Of a DNA stretch of 64,000 bases, positions 34,720 through 46,989 are shown piece after piece (positions within the stretch are counted from its first letter, which is position 1; every line of letters begins with the position of its first letter). The translations under genes were made by a program, and so were the position numbers. The notes under the pieces are model-generated. The model searched no databases and was not told the DNA's origin. It saw only the letters and a program-made list of their open reading frames with translations. Source of the stretch: Manis javanica (lineage: Eukaryota > Chordata > Mammalia > Pholidota > Manidae); contig NC_133156.1 of NCBI RefSeq assembly GCF_040802235.1, forward strand, positions 180,990,351-181,054,350, in the 5' to 3' direction.

Positions 34720-35940
34720 ACCAAACACATGATGACATGAAAGAGGACCCTGGCAGAGAAAAGGAGACCAGTAAGGAAGTTACAACAGTGCTTCAGATGA
34801 TGAATGACAGAACACAGATAGTGGTATGGAATTAGGAGAAGATGGATGCAAAAGCTACATAGGGGGGTGACATCAGGAGGACCTGGTGACTGAAAGCAGT
34901 GGGGAGAGACAGAAAGGAAGGAGTGAGATAAATCCCATATTGGGGTTTGGACAACCAAGCTGATGATGGAAGTATAGAAGAAGGAACCTGCAGGTCTGAA
35001 GGGAAAGGTCACGAGCTCAGTTTTGAGCATAGTGAGTATTAGTTGCCTGAGAGATATCCAGTCAAAGATGTTCAGTTGGAGCTGTATATACAGATCTGGG
35101 ACTCAGGGAAGAGGGTTGTGTAGGTTGCTGACAAGCACATAGATATTAGAGGAAGTCATATCTCAGTGTAAAACAAGAGTGGGCCAACAGTGGAATCCTG
35201 AATAATACCCACGTTCCAAAAGACTAAGCAGGAACTTCCAGAGAGATGGGCAGAGGATGAAAAAAAAAAAAGGTACTACAGAATATAGGAAATCAAACAG
35301 TTTCAAAATGGGAGAGGCCAACAGTATCAAATGTAGCAAAAATATAAAATAAGGACTGAAATGTATCTATTGAATTTGGCATCAAGAAATTATTGGTAAA
35401 AAGGAAAGAAGGAAGGAAGGAAGGAAGGAAGGAAGGAAGGAAGGAAAGAAGGAAGGAAGGAAGGAAGGAAGGAAGGAAGGAAGGAAGGAAGGAAGGGAAG
35501 GAAGGAGGGAGGGAGGAAATGCTTTGAAAGAAACAAAAAGAGAAATCGGTAACTTGTTGCAAAAGGAATTATTTTGTTGGAATGGTGAGAGTAAATTCCA
35601 GATGCAACAGTTGGGAAATGATTAGGGGAGAGGAAAGTGAGACACTGAGTATAGAAAAGAGGAGGTTGGCCCTAAAAAGAAAGGAAAGTGGTAGGTAGTA
35701 GCTGGAGCATGGAGGGAACCATGGGGGTTGATTTGTTTTTTAATATGGAAGACTCTTGAGTATATTAGTATGCTGAGAAGATTGAACCAAAGGAAAGAAA
35801 GACATTGCAGCTAGAAAAAAAATTGACAAAAGCAGAAGGATGTCAGGTGATTCAGGTGGAGGGGTTACCCTCAGATAGAAGAAGGATGTCGCTTTCCCAT
35901 AGAGGAGAGAAAAGCAGGACCAACATAGATCCTCTACTCA
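34720..35940 (+). repeat. Ancient dispersed repeat with an embedded (GGAA)n
   Basis: Purine-rich sequence with GAGCTCAGTTTTGAGCATAG, CAGTTGGAGCTGTATATACA and CAACAGTATCAAATGTAGC in the order of a common but (to me) unnamed mammalian repeat. A second copy covers 49080-49560. The GGAA microsatellite splits it. Confidence 0.5.
35401..35518 (+). repeat. (GGAA)n microsatellite
   Basis: About 28 near-perfect GGAA units with a few AAAG and GGGA variants. On the minus strand it yields a spurious Phe-Leu-Pro-Ser repeat ORF (35293-35562). GGAA arrays are potential ETS-factor clusters. Confidence 0.95.
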
Positions 35941-35999
35941 GGGAAGTGGGACAAGTAGCTGACTGAAGTCATGTTTTCTGGGTTTTATTCATGTTGATC

Positions 36000-36195
36000 A
36001 AAGTGAGGTACACAGACCATCTTCATCAGAATTACCTGAGGTGTAAATTTTATGAAGAATTCCAGCTCCCATCACCCAGAGAATAAGATTCAGGAAGTCT
36101 GGTTGGCACCCAGGAATCTCATCTTTAAACTAACACACTCACCACCCCCCAAGTATTGCTGATGCCCAGTGATAGTTGAGAAACACTTCTTTCTT
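36000..36195 (+). repeat. MER5-like hAT element
   Basis: GTGAGGTACACAGACCATCTTCATCAGAATTACCTG at the start, and ATAGTTGAGAAACACTTC at the end, are the typical MER5-type ends and block order. Confidence 0.65.
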
Positions 36196-36399
36196 TTCTC
36201 TGAAATATCAAGGATAATACAGTGCTGCCCCACCCACTACAGAGAATCACCCCTCTACCTGCCACTTAGCAACCCAGGCATGGACAGGTAACCTAAATTC
36301 TTACCTCTGGATGCTCTGATCTTAAGGGGTAAGTCAAAGTCTGATGCTTTGACTCTTAAGGGGTAAAGCTGGAATGGTTGAGAGCTTTACTACTCTAGA

Positions 36400-36545
36400 A
36401 TAGTCTGGGAACCAGGAGCATCTCCTGACAGCTTCTTACAAATGCAGAATCTCAGGCTCCACCCAGACCTACTGAATCTGCATTTTGACAGGCTCCCCAG
36501 GTGATTTACAGGCACATTCAAGTTTGAAAAGCACTGGTTTAGAAG
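36400..36545 (+). repeat. MER5A-like hAT element
   Basis: TTACAAATGCAGAATCTCAG, CCAGACCTACTGAATCTGC and AAGTTTGAAAAGCACTGG are in MER5A order. The best preserved of the four MER5-like copies. Confidence 0.75.
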
Positions 36546-36639
36546 ATAGTCATAGTGGTGAAGTTGCCATAGTAGCAACAGCCAATGAAACAGGGATATC
36601 CTAACCAGATGGTTCTTACGGCAGGACCATCATCAAGGT

Positions 36640-37160
36640 CCTGCTCCCCAGCCTTCCTTTGATTTTGCCTCCCTGCTCAACCACTCATATTTAATGCTGT
36701 ATAACAAACAATCACAGAATTTCAGTGACCCACAATAAAAAGCACTGTTTCTTGCTTGTGCACCAGCTGGTTGCCTGAGAATATCTGCTTCATGCTGCAG
36801 TGCATGAGTGGCTAGGGTGACTTTACTCCACAAGTCTTTCATTCTTCAGGGACCAGCAGGTTACCCAAAGAATGCTCCTTCCATGACGGAAATAGGAAGT
36901 GCTCAGGTGAGTGGAAACACAAATGCCTCTTAAGGCCACAGGCACACTGTCATTTTTCTCCCACACATCACTGGCCAACGCAAATGGATAAAAGCAACAA
37001 CATATTTCTTCTAAGGTGGTTGATGAACAGGGAATAAATATTTCCTGAATGATAAACCTAACATACAATACCACCCCTTTTCCAAGTCTGGTCTCCAGCT
37101 TGCCCATTGGTTCTAGGAGCTCCACAATATCCCTCTACTAGGTTCCTTTTCTGCTGAAGT
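36640..37160. other. Possible old LTR or DNA repeat (unclassified)
   Basis: TAATGCTGTATAACAAACAATCACAGAATTTCAG and later blocks resemble a family common in mammals, but no ends or duplication are visible. Confidence 0.3.
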
Positions 37161-37589
37161 TACGCAGAGTCAGCTTCTGTTGCTTAAACCCAAAACCTGT
37201 CACTGATCTACAGGACAAAGTCTAGGCCAAATGTGGGAAAAGACAGAGCCCTGGGATGAAGCTGTCAAACTTGGAGCAGAAGCCCTTGGAAACTAAATGC
37301 ACAAGCATACAAGGATGAGTAGAGAAATACATCTTGACGGGGGACTAAAATACTGGAGTTTAAAAGGTTGAAGGTGTGACTATAGGAGTTTAAGGGGCCA
37401 AGGTGTGGCTACAAAAACGAGTTCCTAAAACTCCCCCTATGGCTATTAAAACCCCTATGAGGGAAACAGAAGCTGAATAAGAGAGAAGGTGGGTCAAATG
37501 CTAGATCCTTCCTGTGCTACCCAGGGAAGTCACAAGGATAGCCATGTGACATCAAAGGGACAGGCAGGAATGGAAGACTAAGGCTTTTG
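37161..37589. other. Unclassified gene-free stretch
   Basis: Single-copy-looking sequence with a short AGGAGTTTAA near-repeat at about 37352-37400; nothing further recognised. Confidence 0.4.
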
Positions 37590-37790
37590 GAGAGCCACGC
37601 ACTATGATTGGTATTTTACAATCTTCACAATAATTCAGTAAGGTATTTTGCAGATGAGAACAACAAGGCTGAGGTAAGTTAAATAATTTGCCCAATATAC
37701 TCCAGCCAGTAAGCGGGTGTGTGCAACATGGCTTCAAGCCCAGTCTGTCTATCACAGTCCATGCTCCTTCCCATTGAACCATACAGTGTA
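37590..37790 (+). repeat. Ancient MIR/L2-like fragment
   Basis: TTTTGCAGATGAGAACAACAAGGCTGAGG, TAATTTGCCCAATATACTCC and CAGTCCATGCTCCTTCCCATTGAACCA follow the same block order as at 1535-1785. Confidence 0.5.
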
Positions 37791-37956
37791 GGAGCTTCCA
37801 GTGGGGCAGTAGGAGCAGACACAGCCCAGTCTAGCCCTGTGGTAAATGGAACATGGGAAACAGTCAACCTGTTGATGGGAAGCTACGTCTGGAAGAGGTC
37901 TTTCTGCGCACTAGGTGAAACCTCAGCTTGGATGGAGGAGGGTTCTTGACTCAAAA

Positions 37957-38030
37957 CAAAAATCCAGAGTGATCTGCTATCTATTTTTTCTAAAGACAAT
38001 GATGCAAGGTATTTTTTATTTTGTAACTTA
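37957..38030 (+). repeat. 74-bp direct duplicate, copy A
   Basis: 74 bases identical to 40594-40667 except for one T/A difference near the 3' end. The flanks show no similarity. Confidence 0.95.
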
Positions 38031-38099
38031 TAAAAAATTCTCAAGCACATCCTCAGAGTATAGGTAAGGAAGGAATTCATTAATGCGAGAGTAGAAATG

Positions 38100-39300
38100 A
38101 ATGGCAGGGGCCTTGCAGGCAGTTGAGAACAGTGAAGTGCAGAGGGTTAAAGCAGTTTCTCTTGCTAACTCCGAAAGCCAAGGTCATCTGGTGTCCCGTG
38201 TCCACTTGCATCTGCACCGCATGGGGACTAGCCCCTACCACCACAGGATTTGGGGGAACCACAGAGCATGGGATGAAGTGAGATTATTTCTGAGAACTTC
38301 CCAAAGAAAGGAGATTTTCAGGCAGTCTCCTGCAGCTTTAGTTTCCAACTGGTCACCCAGGCGAAGGGAACTTGCAGGCCCAAATCTGAGCTCTCAGGAG
38401 TAAAGTGAAGACTAAGTGGAAATGGAAACTTGGAAATAGAATGAAATAGCAAAGAAACGCTTACTATTGGAAAAGCACAGAGAGACAAAACGCAGGTAAG
38501 TTAAGCAATGAGAAACTTTATTTAAAGGTAAGCACTTAAAGAAAGAAAAGTGCAGGCATCCTCAGAAAGGAGGCGCAAAAAGGCTGGGAATTCCCTCTTT
38601 TAAGGATTTTTCAAAGGGCTAGGGCGTATAGACTTGTAAAGTGATCTCAAAATGCTTATTTCCAGTGAGAGACATTAAGTCTCTTCTACTATCAGTCCTC
38701 TAGGTAATTCTGCAAAATTAATTTGACACAAGAAATTGGTCAGTTCCTCTCTAGGATAGCAGCTACCTTCTGGGAACATATCAATCAAAACTGCCTACCC
38801 TGCCCCCAAAGTCGGTTGAGTTATCGCCTGTTTAAAGAACATGTTAGGAAACTTACTTCATAACTTCTCGGTTTTTAAAATGGAATCTTAGCCTTAAGAT
38901 GGAATCTTTCTTGCTCTTACTATACTGTTTATACCTTGGCTTTTTTGGAAATCTTTCTTTGGGAAGTTCTCAGAACATAATCTCACTGCATCCCAGGATC
39001 AGAAAACTAATCGTCATGCTTGTCTCTTGTCCCTGCCCTATCTCCAACCTCCCCCACAGAAGCTGCAAGGACAGCCCTGTCCTCAGGAGCAAAGCGGGTC
39101 AGTCAAGGATGGGATGAGGTGAGAGGCTATGGGGGCAGGGAAGGTTGCCTACAACTGTAGGACAGGTTTGGAGGAAGTAGGTCAGCAGTGCAGGATGAGC
39201 CAAGATTTACATAAATATGCAAATTAAAGCCCTGCAGCAAGAGGAAGTGGGAGGAGCCTGCACTTCTGCATGTGCCTGAAGGTGACAGAACGTAGAGGTA
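38100..39300 (-). repeat. Probable retroviral LTR and adjoining leader, minus orientation
   Basis: Read on the minus strand, an AAATAAAGTTTCTCATTGC (poly-A signal, about 38510-38530) is followed by a GTTTTGTCTCTCTGTGC U5-like block. Upstream lies a U3-like region with paired AGATTCCATCTT / AGATTCCATTTT blocks and an octamer. Sequence below about 38440 would be the internal leader. No coding region, second LTR or target duplication found. Family unknown. Confidence 0.45.
39217..39224 (+). promoter_or_regulatory. Octamer (POU-factor) motif in the putative U3
   Basis: ATGCAAAT, the consensus octamer, in the U3-like part of the minus-strand LTR. Motif match only. Confidence 0.35.
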
Positions 39301-39374
39301 CAGAACTACTTTCCATCATAGACCATTCTCTGTGGGGGAACAAAGGTAACACGGTTAAATAATTAATCAGAGGA

Positions 39375-39895
39375 TTTTATGTCTCTAGTCCAAAACCTTC
39401 AAGGACTCTCAGCCTCACTCAGAATAAAATCCAAAGTCCTGATCATGGCCTATAAGAGCCGACCTGACCTCGTTCCTACCAAGATACCTCCAGATCTAAA
39501 CTGCCCATCCCTCTTGCTCACCCCTCTCAAACCACACTGGTCTCCTCACGGTTCTTCTATATGCAAAGCCCACCCCCACTTCAGAGCCCTTGCACCTGCT
39601 GTTCCCACCTCCTGGCACCCACTTCCACAGAGTCTCTGCTCACTTTGTCAAAGAGGCTTTCTTTGATAACTCAATACACCTACCCATACTTTATTTTACT
39701 TTTTAGAACTTTTTACCAACCAACATTTACTTTTTGCTTACTGTTTGTCTTCCCCAACTAGGATGCAAGCTCCATAAGAGCAGAGATTTTGTCTGTTTTG
39801 CATACCACTCTATGCCTAGTGCCTAAAATAATGTCTGGCATATAAAAAGTGCTTGGTAAATGTTGTTGAAAGAAATGAATGGAAATTGTATTGAA
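39375..39895 (+). repeat. L2 LINE 3' region
   Basis: Long, well-ordered L2 fragment: CAAGGACTCTCAGCCTCACTCAGAATAAAATCC, ATGGCCTATAAGAGCCGACC, CTTGCACCTGCTGTTCCCAC, TAGGATGCAAGCTCCATAAG and GTGCTTGGTAAATGTTGTTG. Two plus ORFs inside (39379-39666, 39561-39761) are relics of L2 sequence. Confidence 0.85.
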
Positions 39896-41079
39896 TTGGC
39901 TGAGCAAAAGATTCTGGAGAGAACTTCAGAATAAATTCGGTTTCACTGGAACTGATAAAGATGTCTGCCTACTGGGGAACCTTAATTTCCTCCTCTAGTT
40001 GGTCTCTGGGGTCATTAGATGGGCAGAAAGTGAAGAGCATCTCCAAGTGCTTGAGTGGATGGAGAGGAAGCTAACTGTAACCTGTAGATGATTCCTGGTA
40101 GCAAACTCTCCCTTAGAATGAGTCATTTCCACTTATGGCTAAGTCAATCTGTTAATAGCCTCATTTTCATAACACTTTTATAATCAGAAAAAGAAATTAT
40201 GAAAGTTAATATGTAACATGTAGAAAGAAATTTTCAAATATATGCATGTGTGTGTTTGTATATGTCATAAATTTAGAATATGATAAACTTGTGAGGACAA
40301 TGCAATGAATTTCTATTACTGTGAATATTAAATTACTGTCTCACCTCACTGATCCCTTTGAGGGTCACTACACTGTAATTCCTCTATCTGGGATTTTCAT
40401 AAGCTTTATACAGTGTCTCAATCTGCACAAATACTTGGAACACCATTAGATACTTTGGGTCATAAGGGCAAATGCCAGAGCAACTTCAACAAGCTGAAGC
40501 TTTTGGTTATTCTGGATTTGACTCAAGTCAAGTAACCCTTCCAGGTTACTTACAGTGGGTTGGAGTGCACATTATTCAGTAAATATGTTGCCTCAAAAAT
40601 CCAGAGTGATCTGCTATCTATTTTTTCTAAAGACAATGATGCAAGGTATTTTTTATTTTGAAACTTATTTTTCATTGTGAAGGTGATATCTCAACTTTGC
40701 ACAGTCTACTGGAGTCACAGACACTTCCTTGGGGTGACACCTTGAAATTGTTGTGGGATTTCCCAGGTACTCTCTATCATGCATGTATCTTGTCAGGGAA
40801 CTGAGGACACCTGCTACTTCCTGTTCTCTAGTCCTATCAGAATGAATGTCACCAATGGATTGAATCAAAGCAATATCCAGTAAGATAATGAGACAATCAT
40901 AAAGACAAAATTCTGACCCAATGCTGAACTTAAGTAGCCTTGATGGAAAAGAATATTTATGCAGCTGACCTTTCAGGTGAAAGCAATGGCCTCTCCTATT
41001 CTCTGCTTATTGGGAGATGGAAAATAAGATCAATAGCAGCCTATCCAGTACCAGATGCTGGATTGGTTTTTGTTTTTTT
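39896..41079. other. Gene-free stretch without classified repeats
   Basis: AT-rich intergenic DNA. Apart from copy B of the 74-bp duplicate I recognise nothing. Confidence 0.5.
40594..40667 (+). repeat. 74-bp direct duplicate, copy B
   Basis: 73 of 74 bases match copy A, 2.6 kb away in the same orientation. Not a family I recognise. Confidence 0.95.
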
Positions 41080-41525
41080 TTTCTATAACTTGTTTATTTA
41101 TGAAAGATATTTTAATAAAAATTGTATATAGTTAAGGTGTGAAAATTGATGACTTGATATATGTCTGCATTGTGAAAGGATTCCCACCATGAGATAATTA
41201 ACCCATCTATCAACTCACATATTTACTTTTTTTGGGGGTGGGGGAACTCTAAAGTTCTATTCTGCAAATTTCAATGATAAAATACAGTATTATACATTTA
41301 TTTCTCTTACAACAGACAGTTTTTACCCTTTTACTAGACTCTTTATTTTCTCACATCGCAGGCCCAGACAACCATCAATTCTACTCTTTTTATGAGTTTC
41401 TTTACTTTTTTAGATTCTACATACAAGTGATACCAGGCACTAGTCGTCTTTCTCTCTCTGCCTTATTTTGTTTAGTGTTATACCCTCCAAGTTCACTGAT
41501 GATGTTGCAAATGTAATTTCCTTCT
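41080..41525 (-). mobile_element. Old L1M-type fragment, minus strand
   Basis: Plus-strand blocks GACTTGATATATGTCTGCATTGTGAAAGGATTCCCACC and TCTTACTTTTTTAGATTC resemble the reverse complement of an L1M 5'/ORF region. Diverged. Confidence 0.55.
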
Positions 41526-43269
41526 TTTTAGGATGGATTGGATTTTGTCCAGCAAAAGATCACATTTGAATCAGCAGCTATAATTGAAGTTACCACCTAA
41601 TTAAACTTATGGTAACCCAATAAAATTATCCAAGACACATGGTGAGTAAAATGGCAATGTAATAAGAATCACCGCCTATTAATATTTCAAGTCTTCAATT
41701 GTACCTAGTCACCAAAATTCTCCAAAGGGGCATGATTATTGTCTTTAGTTTATAATTTGGATAGGAAGGGGAATCTCCAAGAACTTCCATTTGGTCTTTT
41801 CTGCCACAATAGACATGATTTCATGGGTGAAACAGAATGTATATCTTTCTACCAGTACCTGAATATCTCTACTCCAACTACAAACAGAAATTAGATGGAC
41901 TTGAAAACCTATTGGGCCACTATGAGAAGAACAGTAGCTGAAATTTCATTATCTTGCTCTCATAAGCCCCACCCTGCCTGGTGCACCACAGTGAAATTCA
42001 GGTTCCTTGGAAATAACTTTGGCCCAGAGCCAGTAACTAGTAATTCCTAAGAGGTCTTGATATCTCTCTTTCCCCTGGCTCAGTTACCATGGTAAATAGA
42101 CATAAGTCCCTTTGGGGAAGACCAGGAATAAGAGTCACTCTATCAAAGTTATCACAGGGTCCTTCCTCAAAGGCTCCTGGGACATCAAACTAACTCAGAA
42201 ATGGCAAAAGGTAAGAGGCCATGCCTCTTTATTGTGATGATTTAAGTCAGGACTCTTTTCATACCCTCAAGTTTTTTTCCCAGTTGTACAGTCTAAGTGG
42301 AATGTTAGTGGTCTATTTTGGCCCTGAGTACTCCACATAAGCTACCATCAAAGTTTTCTATTGGCCAAACTATTCTGATTACCACTCTAGCCCTGCTGCT
42401 TATTATGGTAGCCATGTCACCTTTCTCTGTTGGTTAAGTGTCACTCTATGGCCTCTACCATTCTGGGATATAATAATCTCCATTGAAATCAAGAAATGCA
42501 TTTCAGTACAGAGTATTTCCCTTCACACCCAGGCTACAGAGGACAGCTGCTATGGGTTCCTTGTGAAGATATAGGGCTCTTCTCATCAGTATATTTTTCT
42601 ATACCATAATGAAGGGAATGTTCTGTGAGTCTTCTTGGCTCAAGAAAGGGGTGAGTGAATGGTAAGTCCACATTTAATAAATTCATTCCAAAATTCCAAA
42701 ATATCAATGTCATTGGCTTTTTCTGTATCATATCAAAGGGTTCTTGGTATCTCAACATTATGCAGCATAAGCCACACCAGATTTCAATCCACTGACCAAA
42801 CAGTTAGATCCTCTAAAACTAAATAAATTTAGGCCATAGTAAAATTGTGCCCCTAATCTCTTGAATTCACATCCACATGTATTTTCCATGTCTTATTGAG
42901 ACAAATTAGCAAAATATTGCAATTCTTTTGCTAAATAACATATGACTTTGTAATTGGTCCCCTAGGACATAAGACAACACAACTCTACTTATATGTATGG
43001 ATATAAAGAGAGATTAGAAAGAGCATAAGGAGCACGGGCATCCACTTGCAAGGAAACTATCTCAGGCCAGGTCTGGAGGGATTCAAGCAGGGCAGGAGTA
43101 GGTACATCAGACAAAGACAGGGAGGATTATTTCTCTGCCGTCAAGTGAGGCTGAATGGAGTTTGACTACTTGGTATCAGCCAGATTCTCCTGAATTTCCC
43201 CATCCCAATTATCATGTTACCACCCTTTCCCAATTGATGCCCTGACTTTCACCTAAAAGATCAAACAAG
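41526..43269. other. Gene-free stretch, nothing recognised
   Basis: No ORF above chance, no clear repeat. The minus ORF 42534-42758 has no recognisable motif. Confidence 0.5.
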
Positions 43270-43615
43270 ACTATGGATTCAAAAATAGCAACAGACTCAC
43301 AGACTCCAAGGAGGAACTAGAGGTTACCAAAGGGGAGGGGTGAGGGAAGGTAGGTGGGGAGGGAGGGAGAAGGGGATTGAGGGGTATTATGATTGGTACA
43401 CATGATATGGGGGGCATCATGGGGAAGACAGTGTAGTACAGAGAAGACAAGTAGTAACTCTGTGTCATCTTACTACACTGATGGACAGTGACTGCAATGG
43501 GGTATGGGGGGAACACGATAATATAGGTGAATGTAGTAACCATATTGTTTTTCATGTGAAACTTTCATAAGAATGTATATCAATAATACCTTAATAAAAA
43601 ATTGTATTAAAAAAA
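43270..43615 (+). mobile_element. L1 3' end, older subfamily
   Basis: 5'-truncated L1 3' UTR of the same subfamily as the outer L1: GACTCACAGACTCCAAGGAG, TTTTTCATGTGAAACTTTCA, CAATAATACCTTAATAAAAA. AAAAATAG on both sides may be a short target-site duplication. Confidence 0.8.
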
Positions 43616-44269
43616 TAGTAATGGGCTCAGTCTGAGTTAAATACAGCAACCCAGTTAACCTCAGCCATTTGGGACTAACATGAAGAGATTATTTTAGGAC
43701 AATAGTAGGAATTTCTTGGTTCTCTACTCATGCCTGGAGGCAAGAATTTAAAACCCTAAGACTTCCAATTTCTTCAAGTACTGTTAGAAATAGACAGACT
43801 AAGCCACAGCCTTTATACTCTTGTGCTGTTCACATGGTCTACACAGCAGCCACTTTGATCACTAAGGCAGTGTCTTCAATGGAGACTTCAGTGGAGTGTT
43901 TTAATGGTGAGAGGTTTATTATAAAATGTTGTCTATAAGAATAGACAGGAAGTTTGAGGTACTCATGCAGTCAGGAGAAATGGCCAGCCTCACCATGGAA
44001 GGTCCCAGTGACAACCCTCCAACTACCTCTCTTTTATGACATATATGAGGCGAGGGACAAGACAGCAGGAAGGGGCTCCAACACAGCTTCCCTCAAAACA
44101 ACCAGATGCTTCCACCACATATGTGTGGCTACTCCTAAATCTAATCCTGGATGGGGGTATTTACTAGGATGAACTAGTCAGAGTCTGGAGTTTTGTTATT
44201 TTAACTTTCTATCCTCTCTTCAATGGGAAAGCATGACAGAAGGGGGATGCTATGGACATTGAATGACCC
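43616..44269. other. Unclassified gene-free stretch
   Basis: No repeat or gene recognised; the 72-codon ORF at 43954-44172 has no features. Confidence 0.4.
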
Positions 44270-44905
44270 TATCTTCATTTCTGCCACAATCAGAAACACT
44301 TTTGCCCAGTAAGTATACTCCTGGAAGTCTATCTCAGGAAAACAAAAGCATTCACATGGAAGGATCTATGTAAGGGTCTTTATTACAGATGCTTTTGTAG
44401 CAGCAAAAATCCATAAACAAAGTGAAAGCCTAACACTAAGTACATGGTTAAAGCCATTACAATCTATGCATGTCTCTGAGTGCTGGTATTATGAAGAAGG
44501 AAATTGGGTTCTGTGAGGTGGCTTGGAAGCATTTCTTTGGGATGTTGTTGACTGAGAAAAGCAACATGGAGAAAAATGTATATTATGTGATCTCACTTTT
44601 GTTTTAAAAAAATAAACCATATTTATAATTCACATATGTATATTATTATATGAATAAAATAAATACTATAGAAAAATACACACTAGATTTATATCATGGG
44701 TTATCAGAGGAGATATGGGATGATATATGTGTGAGCAAGGGAGAAGGGCGGGAAACAAGAAGACTGTTTTGAGAATTATGGGCTGAATTCTGGGAAAGCG
44801 GCAATGCCAGCACCTGCATAATTTTTCAGTCCCTACAAATCTCCACATAAAAACAGCAGAGCATCTAGACAGTAAACCCAAAGCACATGGAAAATATTTA
44901 CAACT
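44270..44905 (+). mobile_element. Ancient L1M-type fragment
   Basis: Diverged L1-like 3' ORF2 text (TATACTCCTGGAAGTCTATC; AGTACATGGTTAAAGCCATT) followed by a UTR-like stretch. Confidence 0.4.
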
Positions 44906-45020
44906 AGGGTTGCCAGATTTAGCAAATAAAACACAGGATGCCCAGTTAATTTGAAGTCCATTTCAAGTAAATAGTGATTAATTTTTTAGTGTGTAAGTAT
45001 GTCTCAAACATTGCACAGAA
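44905..45020 (+). repeat. Short dispersed repeat (unclassified)
   Basis: AGGGTTGCCAGATTTAGCAA, CAGGATGCCCAGTTAATTTG and TTTTTTAGTGTGTAAGTATG are blocks of a common mammalian repeat whose name I cannot give. Confidence 0.4.
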
Positions 45021-46520
45021 ATAGAAAGGGTAGACCTAAATGGAGAGGGGAACAGTATGAGAAAAATCCCAGAAGGCAAACCACCATAGTTTTGAACACT
45101 ACACAAAAACAACAGAAGAGGGAGCTCTATGAAATTAGAAAAGCTTTCCTGAACTCCATCTTATAAACTCCCGAACAATTAATTCCACACAGAAAATAAA
45201 AAAGAGAACAGTATAAAGGTCAAAGCTCACACAAAGTTATTACAAGAAAAAAGAGAATAAGAACCAGAATAATGTCCCACGAGACAATGAAAGAATGCCC
45301 AAACATTGGCTCAAAACCAGGTAACAATTGTAACCTATGACTTCAAAATGAACATCATTAAGAAAAAAATCCAACCAAAATCAGAATCAGAAAAACTCAG
45401 AAATGAGGGGACAGAACTCAATATAGAATAAGAATCAAAAAACATAAATCATTTCATTAATGAAGGTGAAACTAGAAAGAATTCAAGAGCAAGTTAATAC
45501 AACAGAGAATACCTGAAGAGAACTAGAAAGTAGAAAAACAGGTTTTGTCAAGAGGGCTCAGGAACCAGCTTGAGATTCTCGCTGGCCAAAGGACTATGTG
45601 AGCTTCAATAATGATAATAATTGCAATGGTTTGAAGTTCACCTAATGTGTCTAAATCTAAGAGTTCATAATGATACTTCAAAAACAGGAATTGGTCACCT
45701 TCAGATGATGATAACCAATTTATTATCTTGAAACAGTTAAATTAAAGGAATAAATATAACCTTTATTGTGCTTTTTCTGTATGAGCTTTACTACAGTATA
45801 ACAAAACAGTAGATGAGGGAAAGTGTGTGTTTGTAAAAGTATTTCCACTAAAAAAATGAAAAGAAATGATAGTATCAAATTATCAGCATTTGGCAACCTC
45901 CCCAATGAATAATAGATATAGTCATTATGCATCTGCTAAGATCACAAAAAATAACGAGACAATGTGTGCCTTTTATAGCCTTGCTATATAATACTGAGGG
46001 TTTTGCCAAAGAGATCGAACCTGTTATCTGAATCAGCCTCTGAATCAGCTGTCTATTTGCAGGAAATACAGAGGACAGAGGAACGCACTGACCTGCACCA
46101 CAAGCCCTCAAGTAAAAAAAATCCAGACTGTGGGAGACTGTGCAGGTCAAAGGCCTATAAGCCAGAGAAGGATAGAAGAGGAGGAACCTACAGATTAAAA
46201 GATACTTATGTGAAAAAAAAAAGATACGTGATGTATTTTTAAATGGGCGACAGTAAAATATAGCTTCTAGGAATGCACATTTGGGTGATAAAACTATAAA
46301 AAAGGAAAATGTGAGGAAGTGGTCACTGTGAAAGGCAGGTCTAACTGGTGGTCACTTTCGGGAGGAGGGAATGTGTGATTGGGATGGGGTACATGGAAGA
46401 GGCTTCTGGAATGGCTGGCAAATTTCTATTTTTTTCATCTGAACGGTGCTTACCTTAAAGTAATTCATTAAGTCATGTGTTTTATTGGTGTGGTGTTCTG
46501 CAGTGATGTTTTATTTTATA
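45021..46520 (+). mobile_element. HAL1/L1M-like fragment
   Basis: Long A-rich ORF1-type sequence, then TGGCCAAAGGACTATGTGAGCTTCAATAATGATAATA and a terminal GGTGTGGTGTTCTGCAG...AAAATAAAT tail. The layout suggests a half-L1 or ancient L1M. All frames closed. Confidence 0.4.
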
Positions 46521-46544
46521 AAAATAAATGCATGCTTTAAAAAT

Positions 46545-46660
46545 GTCACACCTTAGACCAATTAAATCAAGTTCTCTGGAGGTGAGATCCAGGCATCAGT
46601 ATTCTTTAAAGCTCCCTGGTGATTCCAAAGTATAGCTGAGTTTGAGAACCAATGTGAAGG
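46545..46660 (+). repeat. MER5-like hAT fragment
   Basis: ACACCTTAGACCAATTAAAT and TGAGTTTGAGAACCAATGTG mark a diverged MER5-type copy. Confidence 0.5.
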
Positions 46661-46679
46661 AAGAATGGCATTTCAGCGT

Positions 46680-46865
46680 GCTCAGTATCAGGAACCTGGG
46701 TTTTAGTCTTCACATAGCCACCAATACAGCTGTGTGACCTGGAGCTTGGGTTTTAACCTCTCTGGATCACAGTGGCCCATATGTTATGTGGTGAAAACAG
46801 CTTACTTACTCAAAGTTGGGATTGGACAGGTTGATTTTTAAAGTCCCTCTGAGTTCTAAAGCCTG
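46680..46865 (+). repeat. MIR-like SINE
   Basis: AGCTGTGTGACCTGGAGCTTGGG with a following TTTTAACCTCTCTGGATC block is MIR order. Confidence 0.55.
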
Positions 46866-46989
46866 AAACCCAAATAAAAAGAAATAGAAATTGTATTAGA
46901 GCAATTCAATTGCATAAAACTTTTAACAGTTGCATATGCAAAATAATTACATTTATATATCCATACATCTCACATTTATGCATCCATAC

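Noticed and set aside
35293-35562. Minus ORF with a Pro-Ser-Phe-Leu repeat
   Set aside because: Translation of the (GGAA)n microsatellite.
39379-39761. Two plus ORFs as a small gene
   Set aside because: Both lie within a well-ordered L2 LINE fragment.
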